DNA from: JAMOQA01 sp964420365
GTDB taxonomy: Bacteria > Acidobacteriota > Polarisedimenticolia > J045
Assembly (NCBI GenBank): GCA_964420365.1
Contig: CAYQTA010000065.1
Span: 1 to 36,122 of the forward strand
Direction of reading: 5' to 3'
DNA length: 36,122 nucleotides
Shown here: positions 10,376-19,327 of the stretch, one piece after another
Numbering within the stretch: the first letter of the stretch is position 1
How the letters are laid out: each line of letters begins with the position of its first letter
Program-made: the position numbers and the translations under genes
Notes under the pieces: generated by a model
Database searches by the model: none
Seen by the model: the letters and a program-made list of their open reading frames with translations, nothing else
Told to the model about the DNA's origin: nothing

Positions 10376-11247
10376 GACGGCTGCTCCCCGCCGCGCCTCG
10401 GCGGCTTCACGATGACGTTGTCGATCAGCCGGGTGTCCCCCAGCCAGGCCGCGAGGGCGACCAGGACCGGCCGGTCGATCCGGTCGACCGGCTGCAGGTC
10501 GTCCTCGTCCACGACGGCGACGTAGTCCACCCGGACCCGCGGTTCCCCGGCGAGCACCTCCCGCACCTCCCGCTCCACCCGGGCGGCATCGGTCTCCCCC
10601 TCGTCCTCGACCAGCGTCCGCGCCCGCTCGAGCGCCCGGTGGAGCGCGGTGGCGGCCGCCCGGTCCTCCGGGGAGAGGTAGGCGTTCCGCGAGGAGAGGG
10701 CGAGCCCGTCGGGCTGGCGGACCGTCTCGCAGACGACCAGTTCCACGTCGACGTTCAGGTCGCGGACCATCCGCCGCACGATGATCGCCTGCTGGGCGTC
10801 CTTCTGCCCGAACAGGGCGAAGTGGGGCCGCACGATGTTCAGCAGCTTGAGGACCACCGTGCAGACGCCCCGGAAGTGCCCCGGCCGGGACGCCCCCTCG
10901 AGGACCGACGAGAGTCCCTCGACCTCGACCCAGGTGCGGAACCCCGGCGGGTACATGTCCTCCGCCTCGGGGGCGAAGACGTAGTCGACCCCCTCGGCGA
11001 TGCAGAGGTCGGCGTCGCGCGCCAGGTCCCGCGGGTAGCGCTCGTAGTCCTCCCGCGGCCCGAACTGGGACGGGTTGACGAAGATCGACACGACGACGAT
11101 GTCGGCCAGGTCCCGTGCGCGGCGCACCAGGCTGAGGTGCCCGTCGTGCAGCGCCCCCATCGTCGGGACCAGCGCGATCTTCTTTCCCCGGCCCCGCTTC
11201 TCGCGGCTGATCTCCCGCATCAGGGAGACCCGGCGGATCAGTTCCAT
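10372..11247 (-). CDS. panC: Pantothenate synthetase (pantoate--beta-alanine ligase)
   Basis: A 291-residue PanC, which condenses pantoate with beta-alanine using ATP. The nucleotide-binding motif PTMGALHDGHLSLV contains the HIGH-like H34-x2-H37. VNPSQFGPREDYERYPR, FGQKDAQQ and the KMSKS-like SSRNAYLS are all present. The ATG start (MELIRRVSLM) lies inside the 3' end of panB, overlapping by 10 bases, and the stop overlaps the panD ATG. The long open frame that continues upstream is panB read out of phase. Confidence 0.96.
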   Translation of the reverse strand: MELIRRVSLMREISREKRGRGKKIALVPTMGALHDGHLSLVRRARDLADIVVVSIFVNPSQFGPREDYERYPRDLARDADLCIAEGVDYVFAPEAEDMYPPGFRTWVEVEGLSSVLEGASRPGHFRGVCTVVLKLLNIVRPHFALFGQKDAQQAIIVRRMVRDLNVDVELVVCETVRQPDGLALSSRNAYLSPEDRAAATALHRALERARTLVEDEGETDAARVEREVREVLAGEPRVRVDYVAVVDEDDLQPVDRIDRPVLVALAAWLGDTRLIDNVIVKPPRRGGEQPS

Positions 11248-12146
11248 CCCCCGCCCTCCCGCGCGACCCTGCGGGTCCCGAGGCCCAGGGCCGCCGCCGT
11301 CTCCCGGGGCAGCCGGTAGCTCTCTTCCCGGGAGGGGAACTCGCGCGATCGCACGTCGTCGGCGAAGCGACGCACGGCCTCCACCGCCGCCGCGTGCAGG
11401 TCCGCGTACCGGCGCACGAACCGGGGTGGCGGCCCCGGGGTCAGCCCCAGCAGGTCGTGGATCACCAGCACCTGGCCGTCGCACCCGGCGCCCGCCCCGA
11501 TCCCGATCGTCGGCACCGGCACGCGCTCCGTGACGAGGGCCGCGACCCGGGCCGGTACCCCCTCGAGGACCAGCAGGAAGATCCCCGCCTCGACCAGCGC
11601 CTCCGCGTCCGCGAGGAGCCGCTCCACCTCGCGGAGCGCGCGGCCCTGGACCCGGTAGCCTCCCATCCGGAGCAGCGACTGGGGCGTGAGGCCGAGGTGG
11701 CCGACCACCGGGATCTCGGCGTCGACCAGGGCGCGCACGACCTCGACCCGGTTGCGGCCGCCCTCCAGCTTGACCGCCTCGGCTCCTCCCTCGCGCACCA
11801 GGCGACCGGCGGCGAGGACCGCGTCCCGGGGACCGGTGTGGTAGGTCAGGTACGGCATGTCCACGACCACCAGGGGGGACGGCCGGGCCCTCGACACCGC
11901 GGCCGCGTGGCGGACCATGTCGTCCAGCTCGACGCCGAGCGTGTCGTCCATCCCGAGGACGACCATGCCGAGGGAATCGCCGACCAGGACGAGGTCGACC
12001 CCGGCCTCGTCGGCGATCCGGGCCGTCGGGGCGTCGTAGGCGGTCACCATCACCAGGGGATCTCCCCCCTTGCGGGCCCGCACGTCGGGCACGGTGACCT
12101 TGCGGGGAGAGGCGCCCTGCGGCGCCCCGGGGGGACGTGCGCTCAT
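11238..12146 (-). CDS. panB: 3-methyl-2-oxobutanoate hydroxymethyltransferase PanB
   Basis: A 302-residue PanB that makes ketopantoate from alpha-ketoisovalerate and methylene-tetrahydrofolate. Magnesium and catalytic residues are visible: VGDS (D57), VDMPY (D96), VKLEGG (K126, E128) and LEGVPA (E195), plus GHLGLTPQS. I chose the ATG giving MSARPPG because GGAGG lies 7 bases upstream; an in-frame start further upstream lacks such a site. The N-terminal 20 residues are longer than in E. coli PanB and not conserved. It is the first gene of panBCD. The folate gene folK lies upstream on the same strand, which fits PanB's use of a folate cofactor. Confidence 0.95.
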   Translation of the reverse strand: MSARPPGAPQGASPRKVTVPDVRARKGGDPLVMVTAYDAPTARIADEAGVDLVLVGDSLGMVVLGMDDTLGVELDDMVRHAAAVSRARPSPLVVVDMPYLTYHTGPRDAVLAAGRLVREGGAEAVKLEGGRNRVEVVRALVDAEIPVVGHLGLTPQSLLRMGGYRVQGRALREVERLLADAEALVEAGIFLLVLEGVPARVAALVTERVPVPTIGIGAGAGCDGQVLVIHDLLGLTPGPPPRFVRRYADLHAAAVEAVRRFADDVRSREFPSREESYRLPRETAAALGLGTRRVAREGGGWN

Positions 12147-12271
12147 CGGTGTCCTCCTCTCTCCCCGCCGCCCGGGGGCGGTCGAGGGATGGGGACCTCG
12201 TTCGTCGCTCACGCGCCGGGCCCGCGGTCCATCCGGTCCCTCGCGGGGTACCGGTGGTACCCGGCACCGGC

Positions 12272-12300
12272 AGCCTAGCAGCCCCGTTCCCGGGGGGCAA
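12272..12300 (-). promoter_or_regulatory. Candidate panBCD promoter
   Basis: On the minus strand, TTGCCC (12295-12300), a 17-base spacer, then TAGGCT (12272-12277). It lies about 125 bases before the panB ATG, implying a leader of roughly 120 bases. The -35 hexamer falls inside the hairpin at 12282-12305. Confidence 0.5.
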
Positions 12301-12305
12301 CGGGG
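12282..12305. terminator. Hairpin between deoxynucleoside kinase and panB
   Basis: CCCCGTT (12282-12288) pairs with AACGGGG (12299-12305) across a 10-base loop. It lies downstream of the kinase stop and contains the panB -35. It may be a terminator for the folK-kinase transcript. A closely similar string occurs at 26174-26195 in front of another gene. Confidence 0.35.
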
Positions 12306-12341
12306 ACGTTACGAAAACAAACCAGCACGTAAGCCGAAGGA

Positions 12342-13001
12342 TCAGCCCCGCGACGACACCGGCGTGTAGTACTCGATCCCACCGCGCCGGTCCATGCCGA
12401 GGATCCGGGAGAGCAGGTCGTCGAGGTCGGTGTCCTCGTGGACCGGGTCGATCTCGTTGGTGTCGACGACGAGGAGGGGCGGGCCGTTCCAGCGGAAGAA
12501 GAAGTCGTCGAAGGCGCGGACGACCTCCGAGAGGTATTCCTCGGAGATCCGGCGCTCGATCTCCCGCCCGCGCTCGGCGATCCGGGCCCGGAGGGTGGGC
12601 ACCCGCGCCTGGAGGTAGACGACCACGTCGGGGCGCGGCACCTGGGGGCGGAGCAGCCGCCAGAGCTGCTCGTAGGTGGCGAACTCCTCGTCCTCGAGGG
12701 CCAGGGACGCGAACAGCCGGTCCTTGTCGAACAGGTAGTCGGAGACGACCCACGGCCGGAACAGCTCGACCTGCCGCACGTCGCGCAGCTGCCGGTGGCG
12801 CGCCAGGAGGAACCACACCTGGGCCGGGAAGGCCGAGCCCTGCCGGTCCCGGTAGAACGCCTCGAGGAACGGGTTGTCCGTCGGCTCGAGGACCAGGCGG
12901 GCCTCCAGGCGCTCGGCGATCCGCCGGGCGAGGGCGGTCTTGCCCACCCCGATCGGCCCCTCGAGGGCGATCCAGCGCGGCCGCGCTTCCGGCGTCACCA
13001 T
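12342..13001 (-). CDS. Deoxynucleoside kinase family protein
   Basis: A 219-residue P-loop kinase of the dNK/dGK family, phosphorylating deoxynucleosides in salvage. The Walker A loop is GPIGVGKT (15-22). EPTDNPFLEAFYRD is the family's substrate-site block, SDYLFDKDRLFA corresponds to the DRS-type segment, and the C-terminal half has the arginine-rich lid RIAERGREIERRI. Length matches bacterial dNKs. The start overlaps the folK stop by 7 bases, so the two are coupled. Whether it prefers deoxyadenosine, deoxyguanosine or deoxycytidine cannot be read from the sequence. Thymidylate kinase is less likely given the NPFLE block. Confidence 0.85.
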   Translation of the reverse strand: MVTPEARPRWIALEGPIGVGKTALARRIAERLEARLVLEPTDNPFLEAFYRDRQGSAFPAQVWFLLARHRQLRDVRQVELFRPWVVSDYLFDKDRLFASLALEDEEFATYEQLWRLLRPQVPRPDVVVYLQARVPTLRARIAERGREIERRISEEYLSEVVRAFDDFFFRWNGPPLLVVDTNEIDPVHEDTDLDDLLSRILGMDRRGGIEYYTPVSSRG

Positions 13002-13459
13002 CCGGGCGTCCTCCTGCAGAGAGCGGGGATCTTACCCCACCCGGGCCCGAGATCGTCGAGCAGCACGCGGAGGAACGGCCGGTCGGGAAGGGCCGGGTGC
13101 GGGACGATCAGCCGGCCGGTCCGGATCCGCCGGTTCCCCCAGGTGAGCACGTCCACGTCCAGGGTCCGCGGTCCCCAGCGTTCGCGCCGCACGCGGCCCG
13201 CCGCCGCCTCCACCGCCTGGCAGGCGCGGAGGAGCTGCCCGGGGGAGAGGGAGATCCCGGCGAGGGGCGCCGCCAGGAGCTGGTTGAGGTACGGGCCCTG
13301 GCCCGGTGGGCCCCCGATCGGCTCCGTCTCCAGCACGCGGCTCGCCCGGGTCCAGGGAAACCCGGAGGCACGCAACCGCTGCCGGGCCAGGGCGAGGAAG
13401 CCCTCCCGGTCCCCGAGGTTCGAGCCGAGGGAAACCACGGCGAAGAGCCCGGCGTCCAC
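12995..13459 (-). CDS. folK: 2-amino-4-hydroxy-6-hydroxymethyldihydropteridine pyrophosphokinase (HPPK)
   Basis: A 154-residue HPPK that transfers pyrophosphate from ATP to 6-hydroxymethyl-7,8-dihydropterin in folate synthesis. Motifs: SLGSNLGDR near the N-terminus, ETEPIGGPPGQGPYLNQL, and the signature RVRRERWGPRTLDVDVL with its magnesium-binding D-x-D, then PHPALPDRPFLRVLL. I chose the GTG giving VDAGLFAVVSLGSN; a GGGGGTG stretch lies about 10 bases upstream, and the longer open frame is antisense to the next gene. It overlaps the kinase downstream by 7 bases. folB and folP are not adjacent. Confidence 0.9.
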   Translation of the reverse strand: MDAGLFAVVSLGSNLGDREGFLALARQRLRASGFPWTRASRVLETEPIGGPPGQGPYLNQLLAAPLAGISLSPGQLLRACQAVEAAAGRVRRERWGPRTLDVDVLTWGNRRIRTGRLIVPHPALPDRPFLRVLLDDLGPGWGKIPALCRRTPGW

Positions 13460-13462
13460 GGT

Positions 13463-13492
13463 TTGACACCCCCTTTTCCGCCAGCGTATCCT
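13463..13492 (+). promoter_or_regulatory. Sigma-70-type promoter for the TPR-like gene and glmU
   Basis: TTGACA (13463-13468, a perfect -35), an 18-base spacer, then TATCCT (13487-13492). It lies in the divergent gap with folK, about 70 bases before the next start codon, and is the best promoter match in the window. Confidence 0.65.
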
Positions 13493-13561
13493 CCGCGCCG
13501 CCCTCCCGCCCCCCGGGGGCGCCCGGCCCGCTCGCCGGGTTCCAACCACGGAGGACGATCG

Positions 13562-14140
13562 ATGCCGAGCCGGCAGTCCAGCGCGAAGAAGACGATTCCG
13601 TCGCGGCAGGAGACCTTCCGGAGGGCGCTCGCCGCCTACGAGAAGGCGATGAAGATCTTCGTCGGCAAGGGCGATCCGGGCAAGGCCCGGGACGCCTTCC
13701 GCGCCTTCCTCGACGAGTGGAAGGACGAGCGGACCGTCTCGGAGCTGGTCGACCGGGCCCGGGTGCACCTCGCCGCCTGCGAGGCCCGGCTCGCGCCCCC
13801 GCCCCCCGACCCGGAAACCGCCGAGGAAATCCTCCTGGCCGCGGTGATGGCGGTCAACCGGGACGATCGCCCCGAGGCCGAGCGGCTGCTGGCGGCCGCG
13901 GAGGCGGCGGGCGCCCCGGCGGCCCGGGTCGCGTGGCTGCGGGCGAGCCTGCATGCCCGGGCGGGCGAGGGAGCCGAGGCCCTCGAGCAGCTCCGCCGGG
14001 CGATCGCGGCCGACGGCGAGCTGCGCTTCCTCGTGCTCCAGGAGGAGGAGTTCCGCGCCCTCCGGGAGATGGAGGGCTTCGCCGAGCTGATCGAGCCGCC
14101 GAAGAAGAAGGACGAGGAACCCGGCGAGGGAGACTCCTGA
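13562..14140 (+). CDS. Small TPR-like helical protein of unknown function
   Basis: A 192-residue soluble protein, almost entirely helical, with repeat-like segments: RALAAYEKAMKIFVGKGDPGKARDAFRAFLDEW near the N-terminus and LLAAAEAAGAPAARVAWLRASLHARAGEGAEALEQLRRAI near 110-155. It resembles degenerate tetratricopeptide repeats. It ends in a lysine/glutamate-rich tail (PPKKKDEEPGEGDS). GGAGG lies 7 bases before the ATG. The stop is one base from the glmU start, so the two genes are co-transcribed and probably coupled. I do not recognise a specific family; a scaffold role is possible, but that is inference. Confidence 0.75.
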   Translation: MPSRQSSAKKTIPSRQETFRRALAAYEKAMKIFVGKGDPGKARDAFRAFLDEWKDERTVSELVDRARVHLAACEARLAPPPPDPETAEEILLAAVMAVNRDDRPEAERLLAAAEAAGAPAARVAWLRASLHARAGEGAEALEQLRRAIAADGELRFLVLQEEEFRALREMEGFAELIEPPKKKDEEPGEGDS

Positions 14141-14141
14141 G

Positions 14142-15563
14142 ATGGCCGCCCCGGCCGCGGTGATCCTCGCCGCCGGCGAGGGAAAGCGGATGAAGTCGGG
14201 CCGGGCGAAGGTCCTCCACGAGGTCCTCGGCCGGAGCCTCGTCGGCCACGTGGTCCACCGGGCCCTCTCCGCGGGAGCGTCACCGGTCGTGGTGGTCGTC
14301 GGCGTCCAGGGGGACGCGGTGCGACGTCACCTCGAGGAACGGTTCCCCGGGGCCCCCCTGGAGTTCGTCGTCCAGGAGGAGCGCCGCGGGACCGCGGATG
14401 CCGTCCGTCGCGCCGTCCCCGCGCTGCGGAGGTTCCGGGGTGACGTCTTCCTGCTCTGTGGCGATGTCCCCGCCCTGCCGGTGCGGGCCCTCCGCGACCT
14501 GCTCCGCCACCACCGGCGGCGGCAGGCGTCGCTCACGATCCTCACGGCCGAGCTGGACGACCCGACCGGGTACGGACGGATCGTCCGCGACGCCCGGGGC
14601 CGGGTGACGGCGATCGTCGAGCACCGGGACGCCTCGCCGGAGCAGCGCCGGATCCGGGAGATCAACTCCGGCACCTACTGCGCCCGCTGGCCGGACCTGG
14701 CCGGGGTCCTCGACCGCATCCGGGCGGACAACGCCCAGGGGGAGTACTACCTGACCGACGCGGTCCGGGAACTGATCGCCGACGGGAAGACGGTCGTCGC
14801 CCGGGTCCACCCGGTCCCCGGAGAGGTGGAGGGGATCAACTCCCGGCGCCAGCTCGCGGCGGTGGCGGCCATCCTCCGCGACCAGGTGAACGGCCGCCTG
14901 ATGGACGGCGGCGTCACGATCCTCGACCCGGCCACCACCTGGATCGACGACACGGTCCGGGTCGGCCGGGACACGGTCATCCACCCGGGCGTCACCCTCG
15001 AGGGCACGACCCGGATCGGCCGGGGCGTGACCATCAGGTCCGGCTGCCGCCTCGCGGGCACGCGGGTCGGTGACGGCACCACGGTGCTCGACCATGTCGT
15101 GGCCACGGACGCGAGGATCGGGACCTCCTGCTCCGTCGGCCCGTTCACGCACCTGCGGCCCGGCACCGACATCCGGAAGGGCTGCAAGGTCGGGAACTTC
15201 GTCGAGATCAAGAAGTCGGTGCTCGGGGAGGGCACGAAGGCGAGCCACCTCAGCTACCTCGGGGACGCGACCCTCGGCCGGGGGGTCAACGTGGGCGCCG
15301 GAACGATCACCTGCAACTACGACGGCGAGAAGAAGCACCCGACGATCCTCGAGGACGGCGTCTTCATCGGGTCGGACACCCAGCTGGTCGCGCCCGTCCG
15401 GGTCGGCAAGGGGGCCTACGTGGGGGCCGGCGCGACGGTGACCCACGACGTCCCGCCCGGCGCCCTCGCGATCAGCCGCGCCCCCCAGAAGAACATCGAG
15501 GGCTGGGTCGAGCGGCGGAAGCAGCGCAAGGGCGGTCGGAGCAAGAAGAAGAAGAAGAAGTAG
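14142..15563 (+). CDS. glmU: Bifunctional UDP-GlcNAc pyrophosphorylase/GlcN-1-P acetyltransferase GlmU
   Basis: A 473-residue GlmU performing the last two steps of UDP-GlcNAc synthesis in the cytoplasm. The N-terminal uridyltransferase domain has VILAAGEGKRMKS (nucleotide loop), EERRGTADAV, CGDVPAL and EINSGTYC. The C-terminal left-handed beta-helix contains hexapeptide repeats, SVGPFTHLRPGT, VGNFVEIKKS, the catalytic histidine H369 in KASHLSYLGD, and NVGAGTITCNYDG. It ends in an unusual basic tail, GGRSKKKKKK. The gene starts one base after the TPR-like gene and is followed 79 bases later by glmS. Confidence 0.97.
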   Translation: MAAPAAVILAAGEGKRMKSGRAKVLHEVLGRSLVGHVVHRALSAGASPVVVVVGVQGDAVRRHLEERFPGAPLEFVVQEERRGTADAVRRAVPALRRFRGDVFLLCGDVPALPVRALRDLLRHHRRRQASLTILTAELDDPTGYGRIVRDARGRVTAIVEHRDASPEQRRIREINSGTYCARWPDLAGVLDRIRADNAQGEYYLTDAVRELIADGKTVVARVHPVPGEVEGINSRRQLAAVAAILRDQVNGRLMDGGVTILDPATTWIDDTVRVGRDTVIHPGVTLEGTTRIGRGVTIRSGCRLAGTRVGDGTTVLDHVVATDARIGTSCSVGPFTHLRPGTDIRKGCKVGNFVEIKKSVLGEGTKASHLSYLGDATLGRGVNVGAGTITCNYDGEKKHPTILEDGVFIGSDTQLVAPVRVGKGAYVGAGATVTHDVPPGALAISRAPQKNIEGWVERRKQRKGGRSKKKKKK

Positions 15564-15572
15564 CGGCTGCCC

Positions 15573-15600
15573 TTCCCCCTTCCTGGCCGCATATTAGACT
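15573..15600 (+). promoter_or_regulatory. Possible glmS promoter
   Basis: TTCCCC (15573-15578), a 16-base spacer, then TAGACT (15595-15600) within the locally AT-rich GCATATTAGACT. It lies 43 bases before the glmS ATG. The -35 is poor. The 79-base gap is too short for a glmS ribozyme. Confidence 0.35.
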
Positions 15601-15642
15601 CCGCCGGGACCCCGGGGCCGCCGCCCCGGGGCGGGAGGGACC

Positions 15643-17487
<1,845 letters not shown>

Positions 17488-17515
17488 GCTCTGCGGGTTC
17501 CCTGGGAGGGACCCC

Positions 17516-19327
17516 GTGAACCGCCTCCAGCAGGCCTGGCACGACTGGACCGCCCGGCTGCTCGCCCTGCGCCCGGGGGAGAGCACCGCGTCCTGGCTCC
17601 TGCTGGTGGCCGCGGTGGTCGGCGCCCTCGCCGGCCTCGCCTCCTGGGGGTTCCGGGAGTCGATCGAGATCGTCCGCTTCGTGGCCTTCAGCCTGCTCCC
17701 GGGCCTGCTCGGCGACGGGACGCCTCCCCTGTGGCTGGTCGTCGTCCCCCCGGCGGTCGGCGGCCTGCTCGTCGGCCCGCTCGGGATCCTCTTCCCGGAC
17801 GCCGCCCGGGGGCACGGCGTTCCCGAGGTGATCGAGAAGGCCGTGGTCGGGGGAGGGCGCATCCGGCCGCGGACCGCCCTCGTCCGGACCGTCGCGTCGG
17901 CGATCACGATCGGCTCGGGAGGTTCCGCCGGCCGGGAGGGACCGATCGTCCAGATCGGCGCGGCGATCGGGTCGGGGGTCGCCCAGTTCCTCCGGTTCAG
18001 CACGCGGCGGATCCGGGTCTTCCTCGGGTGCGGCGCCGGGGCGGGCATCGCCGCCGCCTTTCACGCCCCCCTCGCCGGAGCGACCTTCGCCCTCGAGGTG
18101 ATCCTCGGCGACTTCAACGTCGGCACCTTCTCCCCCATCCTGATCGCGGCGGCCGTCGGCACCGTGGTCAGCCACGCCCTCGAGGGGCCCGAGCCGCTCT
18201 TCGCGGTGCCCCCGGCCAACCTGGCCTCCTGGTGGGAGTACCTGGTCTTTCCCGTGTTCGGCATCGCCTGCGGCATCCTCGGCGTGGCGTTCACGCGCCT
18301 GATGGTGGTCTCCGAGCGCCAGTGGGGCCGTCTCCCCCTCCCCCGCTGGATCCAGCCGGCGGTCGGCGGGCTCCTCGTCGGCCTGATGGGCTGGGCGCTC
18401 CTCGCCGCCTTCCCGCGGGGCACCTTCGCGGCCCCGGACCTGCTTCCCTTTCCCCCGGTGTCGGGCAACGGCTACGGGCCGATGGTCCAGGCACTCCACG
18501 GAGAGCTGCCGGTCCTCGCCCTGCTCGCCCTGGTCGGCGCCAAGATGATCGCGACGGCGATCACCCTCGGTTCCGGCGGTTCCGGCGGGCTGTTCGCCCC
18601 GGTCTTCTTCGTCGGGACGATGGCCGGGGGAGCCGTCGGGGTCGGTTTCGCGGCCCTGGTTCCCGGCACCGAGGGACACGTCGTCGCCTACGCGGTCGTC
18701 GGGATGGCCGCCGTCGCCGCCGCCTTCACCCACGCTCCCCTGACGATGATCTTCATCCTCGCCGAGATGACCGGCGAGTACTCCCTCGTGCTGCCCCTGA
18801 TGCTCGCGGCGATCGTCGCCTCGGCCACCGCCCGCCGGCTCTGGCCGTGGAGCGTCTTCACCGCACCCCTGGCCGAGAAGGGGCTCGAGCTCCGCGGCGG
18901 CAAGGAGGTCCGCCTGCTCCAGGAATGGCGGGTCTCCGAGCTGGCCACCTGGGAGGCGGTGACCGTCCCCGAGTGGATGCCCCTCCCCGAGCTGCTGCGG
19001 GTGGCGCTGAAATCCGAGTTCCGGCAGATCCCGGTCGTCGACGACCAGGGCCGCCTCGTCGGGATCCTGGGGGCGGGGGACCTGGCGGCGGTCCCGGACG
19101 ACCCGGACCTGCGGCGCCTCCTGGTCGCGCGGGACCTGATGCGGGAGGACCCGCTCTACGTGCACCCGGAGGACACGCTGCTCACGGCGCTCGAGCGCTT
19201 CGAGCAGCGGGACGTGGAAGCGCTCCCGGTGGTCGACCGGGAGCGGCACGTGCTCGGGATGATCACCCAGGGCGCGGTGCTGCGCCTGTATCACCGCGAG
19301 GTCGTGCGGCGCGCCCTCGAGAGCTGA
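17516..19327 (+). CDS. ClC-family anion channel/transporter with two CBS domains
   Basis: A 603-residue membrane protein. The ClC core (about 20-430) has the selectivity motifs GHGVPEV (for GSGIPE), GSGGSAGREGPI with the gating glutamate, and GSGGSGGLFAP (for GxFxP). The position of the internal proton glutamate of E. coli ClC (second Glu of FIIEEM) reads FALEVI, i.e. valine, as in many channel-type ClCs, so proton coupling may be weak or absent. Two CBS domains (about 455-600: QIPVVDDQGRLVGIL and ALPVVDRERHVLGMI) could bind adenine nucleotides. The start is GTG with GGGAGGG upstream, 28 bases after glmS. The 3' end overlaps the convergent DUF115 gene by 37 bases. Confidence 0.92.
   Translation: MNRLQQAWHDWTARLLALRPGESTASWLLLVAAVVGALAGLASWGFRESIEIVRFVAFSLLPGLLGDGTPPLWLVVVPPAVGGLLVGPLGILFPDAARGHGVPEVIEKAVVGGGRIRPRTALVRTVASAITIGSGGSAGREGPIVQIGAAIGSGVAQFLRFSTRRIRVFLGCGAGAGIAAAFHAPLAGATFALEVILGDFNVGTFSPILIAAAVGTVVSHALEGPEPLFAVPPANLASWWEYLVFPVFGIACGILGVAFTRLMVVSERQWGRLPLPRWIQPAVGGLLVGLMGWALLAAFPRGTFAAPDLLPFPPVSGNGYGPMVQALHGELPVLALLALVGAKMIATAITLGSGGSGGLFAPVFFVGTMAGGAVGVGFAALVPGTEGHVVAYAVVGMAAVAAAFTHAPLTMIFILAEMTGEYSLVLPLMLAAIVASATARRLWPWSVFTAPLAEKGLELRGGKEVRLLQEWRVSELATWEAVTVPEWMPLPELLRVALKSEFRQIPVVDDQGRLVGILGAGDLAAVPDDPDLRRLLVARDLMREDPLYVHPEDTLLTALERFEQRDVEALPVVDRERHVLGMITQGAVLRLYHREVVRRALES

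Noticed and set aside
15564..15642. glmS ribozyme in the glmS leader
   Set aside because: The 79-base gap is too short and none of the ribozyme's conserved core was seen.
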